Under the pieces are notes generated by a model, which saw only the letters and a list, made by a program, of their open reading frames with translations, was not told where the DNA came from and searched no databases. From Xanthobacter sp. NM-59 (GTDB taxonomy: Bacteria > Pseudomonadota > Alphaproteobacteria > Rhizobiales > Xanthobacteraceae), in NCBI RefSeq assembly GCF_021401125.1, contig NZ_JACBFQ010000012.1, positions 62,001-126,000 of the forward strand: a stretch of DNA of 64,000 nt. The letters run 5' to 3'. Both the position numbers and the translations under genes were made by a program. Numbering within the stretch: position 1 is the first letter of the stretch; every line of letters starts with the position of its first letter. Below are positions 18,104 through 27,354 of this stretch, one piece after another.

Positions 18104-18150
18104 TTTGCGGTGCCCGCCCGCTGCCCTCACCCTCACCCACAGGCCCGCTG

Positions 18151-18684
18151 ATGCCTCGGCAACATGCCCGACCGATCCTGCTCCCCGCGCTGATTTCGGC
18201 GGCGCTGCTGAGTGCGGCTTTCGCGCCGCAGGCGGCCGCCGTGGAGCCGGGCCGCCCGCCGGCGGTGGAGGGCTGGCTCCAGTTGCCACCCCGGAACGGG
18301 ATGATGACCTTCCGTTGCCAGTCGGCGGCCTGCGGGGGATCGGGCGCCGTGCTGACGATCTTCCGCCATCATGAGGTACTGGCGAATATGACCGCGGAGA
18401 TGTTCATGCGTCTCCAGGAAGAGAATAATGTCAGCGACAACGCCGCCAATCCCGGCGCCAAGTCGGTGGTGAGCCTGCGCTCGGTCACCAGTCTGGACGG
18501 AATCAACGTCTTCAGTGCCTGGCAGGAGCGGACCCAGCCCAATGGCGACAAGCTGTTCGTCGTCACCAGCCTCATCCCCGGCCCGGCAGCGACGGTGACG
18601 GTGGTGGCCATGGCCCGAACCCGGGAGCAGGTCAGCGCCAATTTTGATGCCTTCCTGCCTCAGCTCCCCGCGCTCACCCATTGA
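18151..18684 (+). CDS. Secreted protein of unknown function under an FNR/FixK site
   Basis: A 177-residue protein I cannot assign to a family. Residues 1-34 are a signal peptide (RPILLPALISAALLSAAFA, cleavage probably after PQAAA), so it should be periplasmic or exported. The mature part has one Cys pair seven bases-of-code apart in sequence terms (FRCQSAACGG), then a mixed alpha/beta-like stretch without membrane segments. The start at 18151 is preferred over the in-frame ATG at 18091 because the -10 element lies behind the latter. A perfect FNR/FixK site 79 bp in front means it is probably induced when oxygen is low, together with hemA downstream. Confidence 0.75.
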   Translation: MPRQHARPILLPALISAALLSAAFAPQAAAVEPGRPPAVEGWLQLPPRNGMMTFRCQSAACGGSGAVLTIFRHHEVLANMTAEMFMRLQEENNVSDNAANPGAKSVVSLRSVTSLDGINVFSAWQERTQPNGDKLFVVTSLIPGPAATVTVVAMARTREQVSANFDAFLPQLPALTH

Positions 18685-18754
18685 GTCGGCAGCCCTCGAA
18701 GGCCCCCTGCCCCACCGGACCCGCGCTCGATCGCCGCGCACCCCTCGCGCACCC

Positions 18755-18803
18755 TTGATTGGCATCAATACAAGGAGCAAGGTGGAATCATAATATGAAA
18801 AGA
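18755..18803 (+). promoter_or_regulatory. FNR/FixK-activated promoter of hemA
   Basis: TTGAT-TGGC-ATCAA at 18755-18768 is an exact FNR/FixK consensus site. TAATAT at 18791-18796 is a near-perfect -10 element. With the usual spacing the transcript starts at 18803, and the centre of the box is then at exactly -41.5, the position of a class II activated promoter. The resulting leader is 50 nt. Control of ALA synthase by FnrL/FixK-type regulators is known in other alphaproteobacteria. Confidence 0.88.
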
Positions 18804-18852
18804 ACGCAGGGTCGTTTTGCCGGCGATCCGCGCGCCGTCTGCAGGGTCCGGA

Positions 18853-20136
18853 ATGAATTACGATCATTTCTTCGCTGACGCCATCGACGCTCTGCGCAAG
18901 GAGCGCCGCTATCGTACCTTCGCCGAGATCGAGCGCGACGCGCGCCATTTTCCGCGTGCGGTCTGGCATTCGCCGGGTGGCCCCCGCGACATCGTCGTGT
19001 GGTGCTCTAACGATTATCTCGGCATGGGCAGCCATCCCAAGGTGATCGAGGCCATGTGCGCCGCCGCCCAGGAGCGCGGCGCCGGCGCGGGCGGCACCCG
19101 CAACATCTCCGGCAACAGCCATGAGATCGTGATGCTCGAGCGCGAGCTCGCCGATCTGCATGGCAAGGAGCAGGGCCTGGTTTTCACCTCGGGCTACATC
19201 TCCAACGACACCGGCATTTCCACCATCGTGAAGCTCATTCCCGACTGCGTGGTGCTGTCCGACGAGCTCAACCACAATTCCATGATCGAGGGCGTGCGCC
19301 ACGGCGGCCGGCAGAAGGCCATCTTCCGCCACAACGACCTTGAGCACCTGGAAGAACTGCTGAAGGCGGCGGGCGACCGGCCCAAGCTCATTGCCTTCGA
19401 GAGTGTCTACTCCATGGACGGGGACATTTCCCCCATGGCTGGCATCTGCGACCTCGCCGAAAAATACGGCGCCATGACCTATCTCGATGAGGTCCATGCC
19501 GTCGGCATGTATGGCGAGCGCGGCGGCGGCGTGGCCGAGCAGGAAGGCGTGATGCACCGCATCGACGTCATCGAAGGCACGCTCGGCAAGGCGTTCGGCG
19601 TGGTTGGCGGCTACATCACCGGCAAGCGCGTACTCATCGATGCGGTGCGCTCCTACGCGCCCGGCTTCATTTTCACCACGGCTCTGCCGCCGGCCATCGC
19701 CGCTGCGGCAGCCGCCTCCGTCCGCCACCTCAAGGACTCGCAGGCGGAGCGCGCGGGGCAGCGGGCGCAGGTAGCCAAGGTGAAAGCGGCGCTGGCCGCC
19801 GCCGGCCTGCCGCAAATGGAAACGCCCACCCACATCGTTCCGGTGATGGTTGGCGACGCCAAGGCCTGCAAGATGGCCAGCGATCTGCTGCTGGCCGAAT
19901 ACGGCATCTACATCCAGCCTATCAACTACCCCACGGTGCCGCGCGGCACCGAGCGCCTGCGCATCACCCCCACCCCGTTCCACGACGACGCCCTCATCGC
20001 CCATCTGGCGAAGGCGCTTTCGGATGTGTGGGAGCGGCTTGAGCTGCCCTATGCGGACCGCGTGGTGGAGCGCCCCGATTCGCGGCGCGTGGCCCTGGGC
20101 CCGGCGCCCATTCCGCTGCCGGTTGCCGGCGGCTGA
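18853..20136 (+). CDS. hemA: 5-Aminolevulinate synthase
   Basis: A 427-residue PLP enzyme that condenses glycine and succinyl-CoA into 5-aminolevulinate, the first step of heme synthesis in alphaproteobacteria (Shemin pathway). The sequence shows [12 protein letters not shown] (51-62), [14 protein letters not shown] (80-93), FTSGYISND (111-119), [12 protein letters not shown] (210-221) and the PLP lysine in [14 protein letters not shown] (Lys246). Length and C-terminus are normal for the family. The start MNYDHFF follows a weak GGGTCCGGA site and matches homologues; the frame is open 12 codons upstream. It is monocistronic, with an FNR/FixK promoter in front and a strong terminator behind. 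Confidence 0.97.
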   Translation: MNYDHFFADAIDALRKERRYRTFAEIERDARHFPRAVWHSPGGPRDIVVWCSNDYLGMGSHPKVIEAMCAAAQERGAGAGGTRNISGNSHEIVMLERELADLHGKEQGLVFTSGYISNDTGISTIVKLIPDCVVLSDELNHNSMIEGVRHGGRQKAIFRHNDLEHLEELLKAAGDRPKLIAFESVYSMDGDISPMAGICDLAEKYGAMTYLDEVHAVGMYGERGGGVAEQEGVMHRIDVIEGTLGKAFGVVGGYITGKRVLIDAVRSYAPGFIFTTALPPAIAAAAAASVRHLKDSQAERAGQRAQVAKVKAALAAAGLPQMETPTHIVPVMVGDAKACKMASDLLLAEYGIYIQPINYPTVPRGTERLRITPTPFHDDALIAHLAKALSDVWERLELPYADRVVERPDSRRVALGPAPIPLPVAGG

Positions 20137-20155
20137 AGGTTTCTTCTCCGAATGC

Positions 20156-20187
20156 AAAATGCCCCGGCTCGCCGGGGCATTTTCTTT
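20156..20187 (+). terminator. Rho-independent terminator of hemA
   Basis: A 12-bp stem, 20156-20167 with 20172-20183, loop CTCG, with A-rich bases before and T-rich bases after (ATTTTCTTTT). It lies 19 bp behind the hemA stop and, being symmetric, may also serve the convergent gene whose stop is at 20202. Confidence 0.9.
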
Positions 20188-20201
20188 TGGAGCCGCAGCC
20201 C

Positions 20202-20990
20202 TTAGGCCGCGGGCGCATCGACCACGAAGGCAGTGCCGGTTTCCACCAGCGTCTTGAGGCGCGAAAGCCCCTCCGGCCAGCCATGGACGACCGCCTTGGC
20301 GGTCGCGGTCTCGCCCGCGAACCCATCATGGGTCAAGGTGAGCTTGCAGGCGTCCTCGCCCACGGGCGTGATCTCCCAGGTCACGCGGGACGGCAGATCC
20401 GCCGCAACATCCGGCGCCCACTGAGCGGAAAACGTCATCACCAGACGGCGCGGCGGGTCGATCTCAACCAGCTTGCCCTCAATCACCCGGCGCTCACCCA
20501 TGAAGTAGTCCCGCGCGCCACCGACACGCCAGTCAGTGCGGCTGGTCATGTTGAAGTGCTCATAGAGCGGCGTCTTGCTGTCGTCGGTCAGCACCGCCCA
20601 GAGGGCCTCCGGCGTGGCGCGGATGAAGAGCTCATAGACGTGGGTCGGCGCGGTGGACATGGGAATGCTTCCTTCTAGAAGAGCCTTCAAGTTCGCCATG
20701 CCCGCCACGTGGGGAGCGGCATAGCGCGAGATCCAGCGGTCACTCACAAGCTGGATGGGCGCCGGGTTGAGATAATGATGCTTCTCCCGGCCCACCTTGC
20801 GCGTCAGCACCAGATGCGCGTCCTCCAGCACCTTGAGATGCTTCATCACGCCGAAGCGGGTGAGCTGCGTTTGGCGCTCAAGCTCCCCCAGGGTCTGCCC
20901 GTCCTTCGCCATGAGAAGGTCGAGCAGTGCGCGGCGAACCGGGCTGGCAAGCGCAGCGAAGACGTCATCCATGCCGCTAATATGTGCCAT
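20202..20990 (-). CDS. ArsR-family regulator fused to AHSA1/SRPBCC domain
   Basis: A 262-residue two-domain protein. Residues ~7-95 are an ArsR-type winged helix (DDVFAALASPVRRALLDLL, GELERQTQLTRFGVMKHLKVLEDAHLV, REKHHYLNP); residues ~110-255 are an AHSA1/SRPBCC ligand-binding cavity domain (YELFIRATPEALWAVLTD, GKLVEIDPPRRLVMTFSAQW, GWPEGLSRLKTLVE). In most bacteria these are two adjacent genes; the fusion would let the cavity domain gate DNA binding directly. No ArsR metal-binding cysteine pair is present, so metal sensing is unlikely. An ATG at 20972 (MDDVFAAL) is an alternative start, as is the GTG at 20999. A candidate operator lies just in front. Confidence 0.85.
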   Translation of the reverse strand: MAHISGMDDVFAALASPVRRALLDLLMAKDGQTLGELERQTQLTRFGVMKHLKVLEDAHLVLTRKVGREKHHYLNPAPIQLVSDRWISRYAAPHVAGMANLKALLEGSIPMSTAPTHVYELFIRATPEALWAVLTDDSKTPLYEHFNMTSRTDWRVGGARDYFMGERRVIEGKLVEIDPPRRLVMTFSAQWAPDVAADLPSRVTWEITPVGEDACKLTLTHDGFAGETATAKAVVHGWPEGLSRLKTLVETGTAFVVDAPAA

Positions 20991-21003
20991 CTTACTCACG
21001 TGT

Positions 21004-21021
21004 CAATATGGTCACCTATTG
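21004..21021. promoter_or_regulatory. Candidate autoregulatory operator of the ArsR-AHSA1 gene
   Basis: An imperfect palindrome: outer arms CAATA and TATTG pair fully and a G-C pair follows inward, six of nine pairs in all. It lies 14 bp before the chosen start, where an autorepressing ArsR protein would bind. Evidence is position and symmetry only. Confidence 0.4.
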
Positions 21022-21078
21022 CACTAAGACCACAGCGCGCAGGGCGCGACGCGCGTAACCGCCAGCCCCGAACGCAAA

Positions 21079-21107
21079 GCGCCGCCGGATCTTTCGACCG
21101 GCGGCGC
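21079..21107 (-). terminator. Hairpin behind yidC
   Basis: A perfect 10-bp GC stem, 21079-21088 with 21098-21107, loop of nine, about 25 bp behind the yidC stop. Only CTTTG follows on the minus strand, so termination may be partial. Confidence 0.6.
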
Positions 21108-21132
21108 TTACGGCAACGGAAAAGGCGGAGCC

Positions 21133-22968
21133 TCACCCCTTGGCGGGCTGCTTCTTTTTGAAGGCGCCCTTGATGTTGTCCCAGAGTTCGATCTTCACGC
21201 CATTGCGCTTCATGATCAGCGCCTGCTGGGCCACCGACAGGGTGTTATTCCAGGCCCAGTAGATCACCAGACCAGCCGCGAAATGGGCCAGCATGAAGGT
21301 GAAGATGATGGGCATCCAGTTGAAGATGGCCTGCTGGGTCGGGTCCGGCGGGGCCGGATTCAGCTTCATCTGCACCCACATGGTGATGCCCATGATGATC
21401 GGCCACGCGCCCAGCATCAGATAGACGCCAACCACCGGAACCGATGCCGGATCCCACGGAATGAGGCCGAACAGGTTGAAGACAGTGGTCGGGTCCGGCG
21501 CCGAGAGGTCGCGGATCCAGCCAAAGAAGGGCGCATGCCGCATCTCGATGGTGACGAACAGCACCTTGTAGAGCGCGAAGAACACCGGGATCTGGATCAG
21601 GATGGGAAGGCAGCCTGCGACCGGATTGATCTTCTCCTTCTTGTACAGCTCCATCATCGCCTGCTGCTGCTTCGCCTTGTCGTCGGCGTAGCGCTCGCGG
21701 ATGGCGGTGAGCTCGGGCTGCACGGCCTTCATCTTCGCCATGGAGGCGTAGGACTTGTTGGCCAGCGGGAAGAAGATGCCCTTCAGGATCACCGTCACGA
21801 TGAGGATGGCGACACCGAAATTGCCGACCAGCTTGTAGATCCAGTCCAGCACCAGGAACAGCGGCTTGGTGATGAAGTAGAACCAGCCCCAGTCGATCAG
21901 CAGGTCGAAGCGATCGATATTGTAGCTGTGCTGGTAGCCATCGACCACCTGCACCACCTTGGCGCCCGCAAACAGCTGCGATTTCGTAGACACCGTGGCG
22001 CCCGGCTCCACCGTCTTCGGAGCCGCGAGGAAGTCGGCCTGGAAGGTCTGGGTGTTGCCCACCATGGCGCTGGAGAACTTCGCGTCATACTTCACGCTCT
22101 GGTCGGGAATGACCGTCGCGGCCCAGTACTTGTCGGTAATGCCCATCCAGCCGCCGGTGGCTCCGGAAAAGGCCTGCGGCTTCTCCTTGTCCATCTTGGC
22201 GTAGGTCACTTCCTGCAGGCCATTATCGCCCAGAACGCCGATGAGGCCCTCATGCAGAATGTAGAAGCCGGAGGTGTGCGGCATGCCGTGGCGCGAGACC
22301 AGAGCATAAGGATAGAGGGTGACGGCGGTGCCCGCCTTGTTCTCCACCTCGTCCTTCACGGCAAACATGTAATGGTCGTCGACGGTGAAGGTGCGGCGGA
22401 ACGTGAGGCCCGCGCCATTATCCCAGGTCAGCACCAGGGGCGCCTCGGGCGTCAGCTTGCCGCCATTGGAGGTCCACAGCGTCTCGGGCCCGGGCACCTT
22501 GGCGCCGGCGCCGGCCGCAGCGGCCCAGCCGAACTCGGCATAAAAGGGGTTCGGCGCGCCCGAGGGAGAGAGCAGAACGATGTTCGGGCTCTTGGGGTCC
22601 ACCGTCTCGTGATATTCGGTCAGCAGCAGGTCGTCGACCCGCGCGCCCTTGAGGGAGATAGAGCCCTTCAGGCGCGGCGTCTCGATGAGCGCACGCGGCG
22701 TGGCGTCGATGGCCTGCTCGCGCGTCAGGGCCTTGGTCGGGGTGGTGGAGCCCCCCGCCTGCGGCACGGAGCCGGGCGCCGGGGCGGCGCTGCCGGGCGC
22801 GGGCGTCGAGCTCTCGGCCTTCTGGGCCTCCTGCAACGCGGTGATGCGCTGCTGCTCCGCCGCCTGGCGCTGCCGCTCCGCCTGCGGCATGCCGTAGAAA
22901 AACTGCCAGCCGATGAGAATCACCACCGACAAAGCGATGGCGATGATCATATTGCGGTTGTCACTCAT
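21133..22968 (-). CDS. yidC: Membrane protein insertase YidC
   Basis: A 611-residue inner-membrane insertase that works alone or with SecYEG. Domain order: first membrane segment ([19 protein letters not shown], 6-24), a Gln/Ala/Pro-rich linker, the large periplasmic domain (~80-360), then the conserved 60-kDa inner-membrane core with [20 protein letters not shown] near 392, [27 protein letters not shown]-type hydrophilic loop and groove segments near 450, and the last membrane helices to ~590. The Arg of the core groove region is in the expected segment. It overlaps the rnpA stop by four bases (ATGA), so the two are translationally coupled. Confidence 0.97.
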   Translation of the reverse strand: MSDNRNMIIAIALSVVILIGWQFFYGMPQAERQRQAAEQQRITALQEAQKAESSTPAPGSAAPAPGSVPQAGGSTTPTKALTREQAIDATPRALIETPRLKGSISLKGARVDDLLLTEYHETVDPKSPNIVLLSPSGAPNPFYAEFGWAAAAGAGAKVPGPETLWTSNGGKLTPEAPLVLTWDNGAGLTFRRTFTVDDHYMFAVKDEVENKAGTAVTLYPYALVSRHGMPHTSGFYILHEGLIGVLGDNGLQEVTYAKMDKEKPQAFSGATGGWMGITDKYWAATVIPDQSVKYDAKFSSAMVGNTQTFQADFLAAPKTVEPGATVSTKSQLFAGAKVVQVVDGYQHSYNIDRFDLLIDWGWFYFITKPLFLVLDWIYKLVGNFGVAILIVTVILKGIFFPLANKSYASMAKMKAVQPELTAIRERYADDKAKQQQAMMELYKKEKINPVAGCLPILIQIPVFFALYKVLFVTIEMRHAPFFGWIRDLSAPDPTTVFNLFGLIPWDPASVPVVGVYLMLGAWPIIMGITMWVQMKLNPAPPDPTQQAIFNWMPIIFTFMLAHFAAGLVIYWAWNNTLSVAQQALIMKRNGVKIELWDNIKGAFKKKQPAKG

Positions 22969-23489
22969 GCCGAATGGCCTCCGTCGGCGGATGGCGCCTG
23001 GGGGTCGGAACTGATTTTCGAATCGGAATGTGGGGCGTCGCCCAGGGCTGGCGCAACGCCCTGCGGCGATGCGCCTTTGGCGCCACCCTCGCGCATCTGG
23101 CGCTCGACGGGGCTGCGGGGTGTGCGCCTGGAGCCCCCGGATCGCGCAACGCGCGCGGGATCGTGGAGTTTGCGCAAAGCCTTGCCGAGATCACTCAAAA
23201 GAGCGCCGAATGGCGCAGCAAGCGCCTGCTCGCGCGCCACCAGCACATAATCATATCCGGGGCGCCCGGCATCGGGCACCACCTGTCGGGCCACCTCGCG
23301 CAAACGGCGGCGGATGCGATTGCGCACCACCGCGTTGCCGGTCTTCTTGGTGACCGTAAAACCGATGCGAACGTCACCGCCGTCGCCGCGATCGCGCCCC
23401 TGCAGAAGGAAGGCGGAGACGCCTGCGCGCTCCGCCTTGGCTGCCGCAAGGAAATCACGGCGTTTGCGGAGCTGATCCACGATCGGCAC
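22965..23489 (-). CDS. rnpA: Ribonuclease P protein component
   Basis: The protein subunit of RNase P, which removes 5-prime leaders of tRNA precursors. The core is recognisable: [18 protein letters not shown] at the start, [20 protein letters not shown] near 60 with the RNR RNA-binding motif, and [11 protein letters not shown] near 100. Translation is taken from a GTG at 23489, 19 bp behind the rpmH stop; an upstream ATG would overlap rpmH. At 174 residues it is ~50 longer than usual: the C-terminal tail after ~120 is rich in Gly, Ser, Pro and Arg and looks disordered. It overlaps yidC by four bases. Confidence 0.93.
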   Translation of the reverse strand: MPIVDQLRKRRDFLAAAKAERAGVSAFLLQGRDRGDGGDVRIGFTVTKKTGNAVVRNRIRRRLREVARQVVPDAGRPGYDYVLVAREQALAAPFGALLSDLGKALRKLHDPARVARSGGSRRTPRSPVERQMREGGAKGASPQGVAPALGDAPHSDSKISSDPQAPSADGGHSA

Positions 23490-23508
23490 GGCTCCGCCCG
23501 GCCCGCCG

Positions 23509-23643
23509 TCAGGCGGACAGACGCTTGCGACCGTGGGCGCGGCGGGCGGCGATGACCTTGCGGCCGTTGCGGGTCGCCATGCGCGCACGGAAGCCGTGGC
23601 GACGCTTGCGCACGAGCTTGCTGGGTTGATAGGTGCGCTTCAC
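23509..23643 (-). CDS. rpmH: Ribosomal protein L34
   Basis: A 44-residue ribosomal protein, full length: [18 protein letters not shown] at the start, [19 protein letters not shown] in the middle and KRLSA at the end. It starts with GTG at 23643, behind GGAGAAGAG at a spacing of five or so. It is the first gene of the conserved rpmH-rnpA-yidC operon and its promoter must lie in the gap before the glucan exporter. Confidence 0.96.
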   Translation of the reverse strand: MKRTYQPSKLVRKRRHGFRARMATRNGRKVIAARRAHGRKRLSA

Positions 23644-23973
23644 GGGTCTCTTCTCCGAATTCTAAAGGTGATTTAAGCGCAAGGGACGGCACCCAGAGTG
23701 GCAACGGCTTGCGCCGCCATGCCGCCCCGTAAGATGAGCCGGCACGCAAATACCCACTGAGCTCCGGCCGCCAGAGCCGCCTGAGTTGGCGAGGCTTATA
23801 GGTGGGCCGGGCCCATCCGTCAATCACCGCATCGCCCCCACAAGCGTGAACGCGCGCGGCGACCCAGCGTCAGCCGGCCCTGCACATGGCCGGAGAAGCC
23901 CTTGCACCGCGTGGGGTTGCGGGCGCATCTTCCGCCACCCTTACGGGGCATCTTTCCAGGAAGCCGGCGTCCC
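23644..23973. other. Divergent promoter region rpmH / glucan exporter
   Basis: 330 bp between divergent genes, without a supported gene. Bases 23655-23680 (TTCTAAAGGTGATTTAAG) are locally AT-richer and may belong to the rpmH promoter. No DnaA box or replication-origin signature is visible, although rpmH is near oriC in some bacteria. Confidence 0.45.
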
Positions 23974-25758
23974 ATGAACTTGATCCGCGTCTATCTGCGC
24001 ACCCTCGCTCTGCTCGGTCCGCAGGCGCGGATGGGGGCCCTGCTGGCCCTCGCCAATCTGGTGCTGGCCATTGCCCAGTTCGCCGAGCCGATCCTGTTCG
24101 GCCGCATCATCGATGCGCTGGCCGCCGCCCAGGCCGCGACCCGCCTGCCCACCTTCCAGGAGCTGACCCCACTGCTGGCGGCGTGGGTCGCCTTCGGGCT
24201 GTTCAACATCGGCGCCGGCGTCCTCATCTCTCTCCATGCGGACCGGCTCTCCCACCGGCGGCGACTCAGCGTGCTCACCCAGTATTTCGAGCACGTGCTG
24301 CAACTGCCCCTGAGCTTCCACGGCGAAACCCATTCCGGGCGCCTGCTGAAGGTGATGCTGGAGGGTGTGGATGCCCTGTGGGGCCTCTGGCTCTCCTTCT
24401 TCCGCGACGATTGCGCGGCTATCCTCTCGCTGGTGGTGCTGGTGCCAGTGGGCATCTGGATCAACTGGCGGCTTGGGCTGGTGCTGATCGTGCTGATGGC
24501 GGTGTTCGGCGTCATCACGGCCTATGTCATCCGCCGCACCGAGACCATGCAGCGGCAGGTGGAGGAATATAATTCCGATCTCGCGGAGCAGACTTCGGAC
24601 GCGCTCGGCAACGTTGCCGTGATCCAGAGCTACACCCGCGTCGAGGCGGAGGTGGGCGGCCTGAAGGACACGGTGAACCGGGTGCTTCGGGTGCAGATCC
24701 CGGTGCTGTCCTGGTGGGCGGTCGTGTCCATGGCCACCAAGGCGGCGACCACGCTCACCATCCTCGCCATCCTGCTCATCGGCACGTGGCTCTATCTGCA
24801 CGGCCTTGCCGGCATCGGCGAGATCGTCACCTATGTGGCCTTCGCCAACATGCTGATCGGCCGGCTCGATCACACGGTGAGCTTCTTCAACCGGCTGATG
24901 ATGTCCGCGCCCCAGCTCGCCCAGTTCTTCGAGGTGCTGGACACGGTCGGCGCGGTGCGCGACCGGCCCCATGCCCGCCCGCTGGTGGCGGTGAAGGGCG
25001 ATGTGGTGTTCGACGACGTGTCCTTCTCCTATGACGGCAAGCGGCCGGCGGTGGAGGATGTCTCGCTCCATGCCGAGCCGGGGCAGACCTTCGCCTTCGT
25101 GGGCACCACGGGTGCGGGTAAGTCCACCGCCCTGGCTTTGCTTCACCGGGTGTTCGATCCGCAGTCCGGCGCCATCCGCATTGATGGCATGGATATTCGT
25201 GACGCCACCCTCTCCTCGCTGCGCAAGAGCATCGGCGTGGTGTTCCAGGAGCCGCTGCTGTTCAACCGCTCCATCGAGGACAATCTGCGCGTGGGCAAGC
25301 CCGACGCCACCGAGGCCGAGCTGCGCGCGGCGCTCGCCCGCGCCCAGGCGCTGGAGCTGGTGGAGCGCAACCCCCTCGGCCTTCAGGCAGTGGTGGGTGA
25401 GCGCGGGCGCGCACTCTCCGGCGGCGAGCGCCAGCGCCTCTCCATTGCCCGGGCGCTGCTGAAGAATCCGCCGGTCCTGATCCTGGACGAAGCGACCTCC
25501 GCCCTTGACGCGGCCACCGAGGCAAAAGTGCAGGCCGCCCTCGACGAGGTGATGAAAGGCCGCACCACCTTCGTCATCGCCCACCGCCTCGCGACCGTGC
25601 GAAACGCGGACCGGATCCTGGTGTTCGAGCACGGCCGCGTCATTGAGGCCGGCACCTTCGACGAGCTGGTGGCCCTCGGCGGGCGATTCGCCGCGCTGGC
25701 GCAGGCCCAGTTCATGGTGGAGACCCCCGCGCGGGAGAAGCCCCTGGCGGAAACCTGA
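23974..25758 (+). CDS. Cyclic beta-1,2-glucan exporter-type ABC transporter (ATPase and permease)
   Basis: A 594-residue half-transporter that works as a homodimer in the inner membrane. Residues ~15-310 hold six membrane segments, starting [15 protein letters not shown] and [12 protein letters not shown]; residues ~335-575 are the ATPase with Walker [10 protein letters not shown] (377-385), signature LSGGERQR near 485, Walker [13 protein letters not shown] near 505 and a switch His in VIAHRLATV. The N-terminal half resembles NdvA/ChvA, which export cyclic glucan to the periplasm for osmotic adaptation, more than lipid A or general exporters. No glucan synthase (ndvB) lies in the window, so the substrate is inferred. 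Confidence 0.87.
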   Translation: MNLIRVYLRTLALLGPQARMGALLALANLVLAIAQFAEPILFGRIIDALAAAQAATRLPTFQELTPLLAAWVAFGLFNIGAGVLISLHADRLSHRRRLSVLTQYFEHVLQLPLSFHGETHSGRLLKVMLEGVDALWGLWLSFFRDDCAAILSLVVLVPVGIWINWRLGLVLIVLMAVFGVITAYVIRRTETMQRQVEEYNSDLAEQTSDALGNVAVIQSYTRVEAEVGGLKDTVNRVLRVQIPVLSWWAVVSMATKAATTLTILAILLIGTWLYLHGLAGIGEIVTYVAFANMLIGRLDHTVSFFNRLMMSAPQLAQFFEVLDTVGAVRDRPHARPLVAVKGDVVFDDVSFSYDGKRPAVEDVSLHAEPGQTFAFVGTTGAGKSTALALLHRVFDPQSGAIRIDGMDIRDATLSSLRKSIGVVFQEPLLFNRSIEDNLRVGKPDATEAELRAALARAQALELVERNPLGLQAVVGERGRALSGGERQRLSIARALLKNPPVLILDEATSALDAATEAKVQAALDEVMKGRTTFVIAHRLATVRNADRILVFEHGRVIEAGTFDELVALGGRFAALAQAQFMVETPAREKPLAET

Positions 25759-25968
25759 ACCACCGGCGCCAGGAAGCATTTTCATGCGCGCCGCCAGAAT
25801 TCGGCAAGAATGTGGCAGCAAATGTGGCAAGCTTGGGCGTTCGCTCCCGGCGTTTTCAACGCGTCGCGCGGGGGTGCGGAATGGTTTCGACTTTCCCGCG
25901 ACTGCGAAACCGGCTAGGAAAGGGACATTCAGGCGGGGGCCTCCTTCCAACAAAGGGAGCGGAACAGG

Positions 25969-27354
25969 TTGGCGCGCTCGAAATCCCATCTTGCCGCATG
26001 GACCGCGCGTGTGAACGCCGCTGCGTTGAGGCTCGTGGCCGGCGCCGTCCTGGTGACCGGCCTCTGCGCCGGCCCGGCCCGCGCCAATCCGGTTCTCCTG
26101 GTTGAGGCCGACACCGGCCGGGTGCTGGAGCAGCAGGACGCCGGCAAGCCCTGGTACCAGGCCTCCGTCACCAAGCTGATGACGGTCTATGTGGCGCTGA
26201 ACGCGGTCAAGAATGGCCGCCTCACCATGGACAGCCCGCTCACCGTCTCCGCCCTCGCGGCCTCGCAGTCACCCTCGAAGATGGGCTTCAAGCCCGGCAC
26301 GGTGGTGACCCTCGACAACGCGCTCAAGATGGTGCTGGTGAAGTCGGCCAACGACATGGCCATGGTGGTGGCCGAAGGCGTGGGCGGCTCCATGCCCGCC
26401 TTCGTGGACGAGATGAACGCCACCGCCGCCCATCTCGGCATGACCGGCACTCATTACGAGAACCCCAACGGCCTGCCGAACCCGGGCCAGGTTTCCACCG
26501 CCCGTGACCTCGCCATTCTGGCCCGGGCGCTGATCTATCATTTCCCCGAGCACGAGATGCTGTTCCGCATCCCGGCCATCAAGCTCGGCAAGAGCGTGCT
26601 GCGCAATTACAACAAGCTGATCGACCGCTATCCCGGCGCCGACGGCATGAAGACTGGCTTCGTCTGCGGCTCGGGCTACAATCTGGTGGCCACCGCCACC
26701 CGCGGCGGCAAGCGGCTCATCGCCGTGGTGCTCGGCGCCCGCTCCGGCACCGCCCGCGCGGAAGAGGCCGCCATGCTGTTCGAGAAGGGCTTCCAGTCCT
26801 CCTGGAACATTTTCGGCTCAGCCGCCCCCACCCTCTCCGCCATTCAGAATGTGGGCGGCGACCCGTTCAACATGACGCCCTATGTCTGCGGCGGGAAGCG
26901 CGCGGTGGCCGCCTCGGAGGCCGACGACGACAGCCCGGGCATCAACAGCCAGGCCATCTCCTTCGCCCTGGCCGCCGGTGGCCCCACCCAGCCGCGCTCG
27001 GGCGCCGACCTGCTGCAGCCGCTGCCGCCCTCCATGCCGCCCATTCCGGTTTTCGTGGGCACGCGGTCCGCGCCGCAGGATCTCGCTTCCGCCTATGCGC
27101 CGGACGAGAACGATAAGCCGAAGAAGAAGCCGGCGGCCGCCAGCAACACCAAGAAGCCGGCAAACAGCGACGCCGCGGGCAAGCCCGCCTCCAAGCCGAG
27201 CACCAAGAAGCCCGCCAAGGAGGCCAAGGCGACCTCCGCCGAGCAGAAGCCGGCGCCGAAGCCGGCGGCAAAGCCCAAGCTTTCCCCCAAGCCCCTTTCC
27301 ATGCCGCGGCCCGACCTCGCCGCCAGCACCGGATCAGCCAAATCGGGCGAGTAA
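25969..27354 (+). CDS. D-alanyl-D-alanine carboxypeptidase (PBP5/6 type)
   Basis: A 461-residue penicillin-binding protein that trims the terminal D-Ala of peptidoglycan stems. It has a signal peptide (AALRLVAGAVLVTGLCAG, cleavage near ARA-N40) and all three active-site motifs: SVTK (66-69), SAN (126-128) and KTG (228-230). Residues ~350-461 form a Lys/Pro/Ala-rich tail with PKKKPAAA-type runs that probably binds the wall or is disordered; no C-terminal amphipathic anchor is obvious. It starts at a TTG (25969) behind AAGGGAG at a spacing of nine; no better start is in frame before the signal peptide. Monocistronic. Confidence 0.92.
   Translation: MARSKSHLAAWTARVNAAALRLVAGAVLVTGLCAGPARANPVLLVEADTGRVLEQQDAGKPWYQASVTKLMTVYVALNAVKNGRLTMDSPLTVSALAASQSPSKMGFKPGTVVTLDNALKMVLVKSANDMAMVVAEGVGGSMPAFVDEMNATAAHLGMTGTHYENPNGLPNPGQVSTARDLAILARALIYHFPEHEMLFRIPAIKLGKSVLRNYNKLIDRYPGADGMKTGFVCGSGYNLVATATRGGKRLIAVVLGARSGTARAEEAAMLFEKGFQSSWNIFGSAAPTLSAIQNVGGDPFNMTPYVCGGKRAVAASEADDDSPGINSQAISFALAAGGPTQPRSGADLLQPLPPSMPPIPVFVGTRSAPQDLASAYAPDENDKPKKKPAAASNTKKPANSDAAGKPASKPSTKKPAKEAKATSAEQKPAPKPAAKPKLSPKPLSMPRPDLAASTGSAKSGE

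Noticed and set aside
18091-18150. Upstream ATG as start of the secreted unknown
   Set aside because: The -10 hexamer TACAAT lies behind this ATG, so it would not be in the message; the signal peptide also begins naturally at 18151.
23644-23973. Replication origin next to rpmH
   Set aside because: No DnaA boxes, AT-rich unwinding stretch, dnaA or dnaN were seen.
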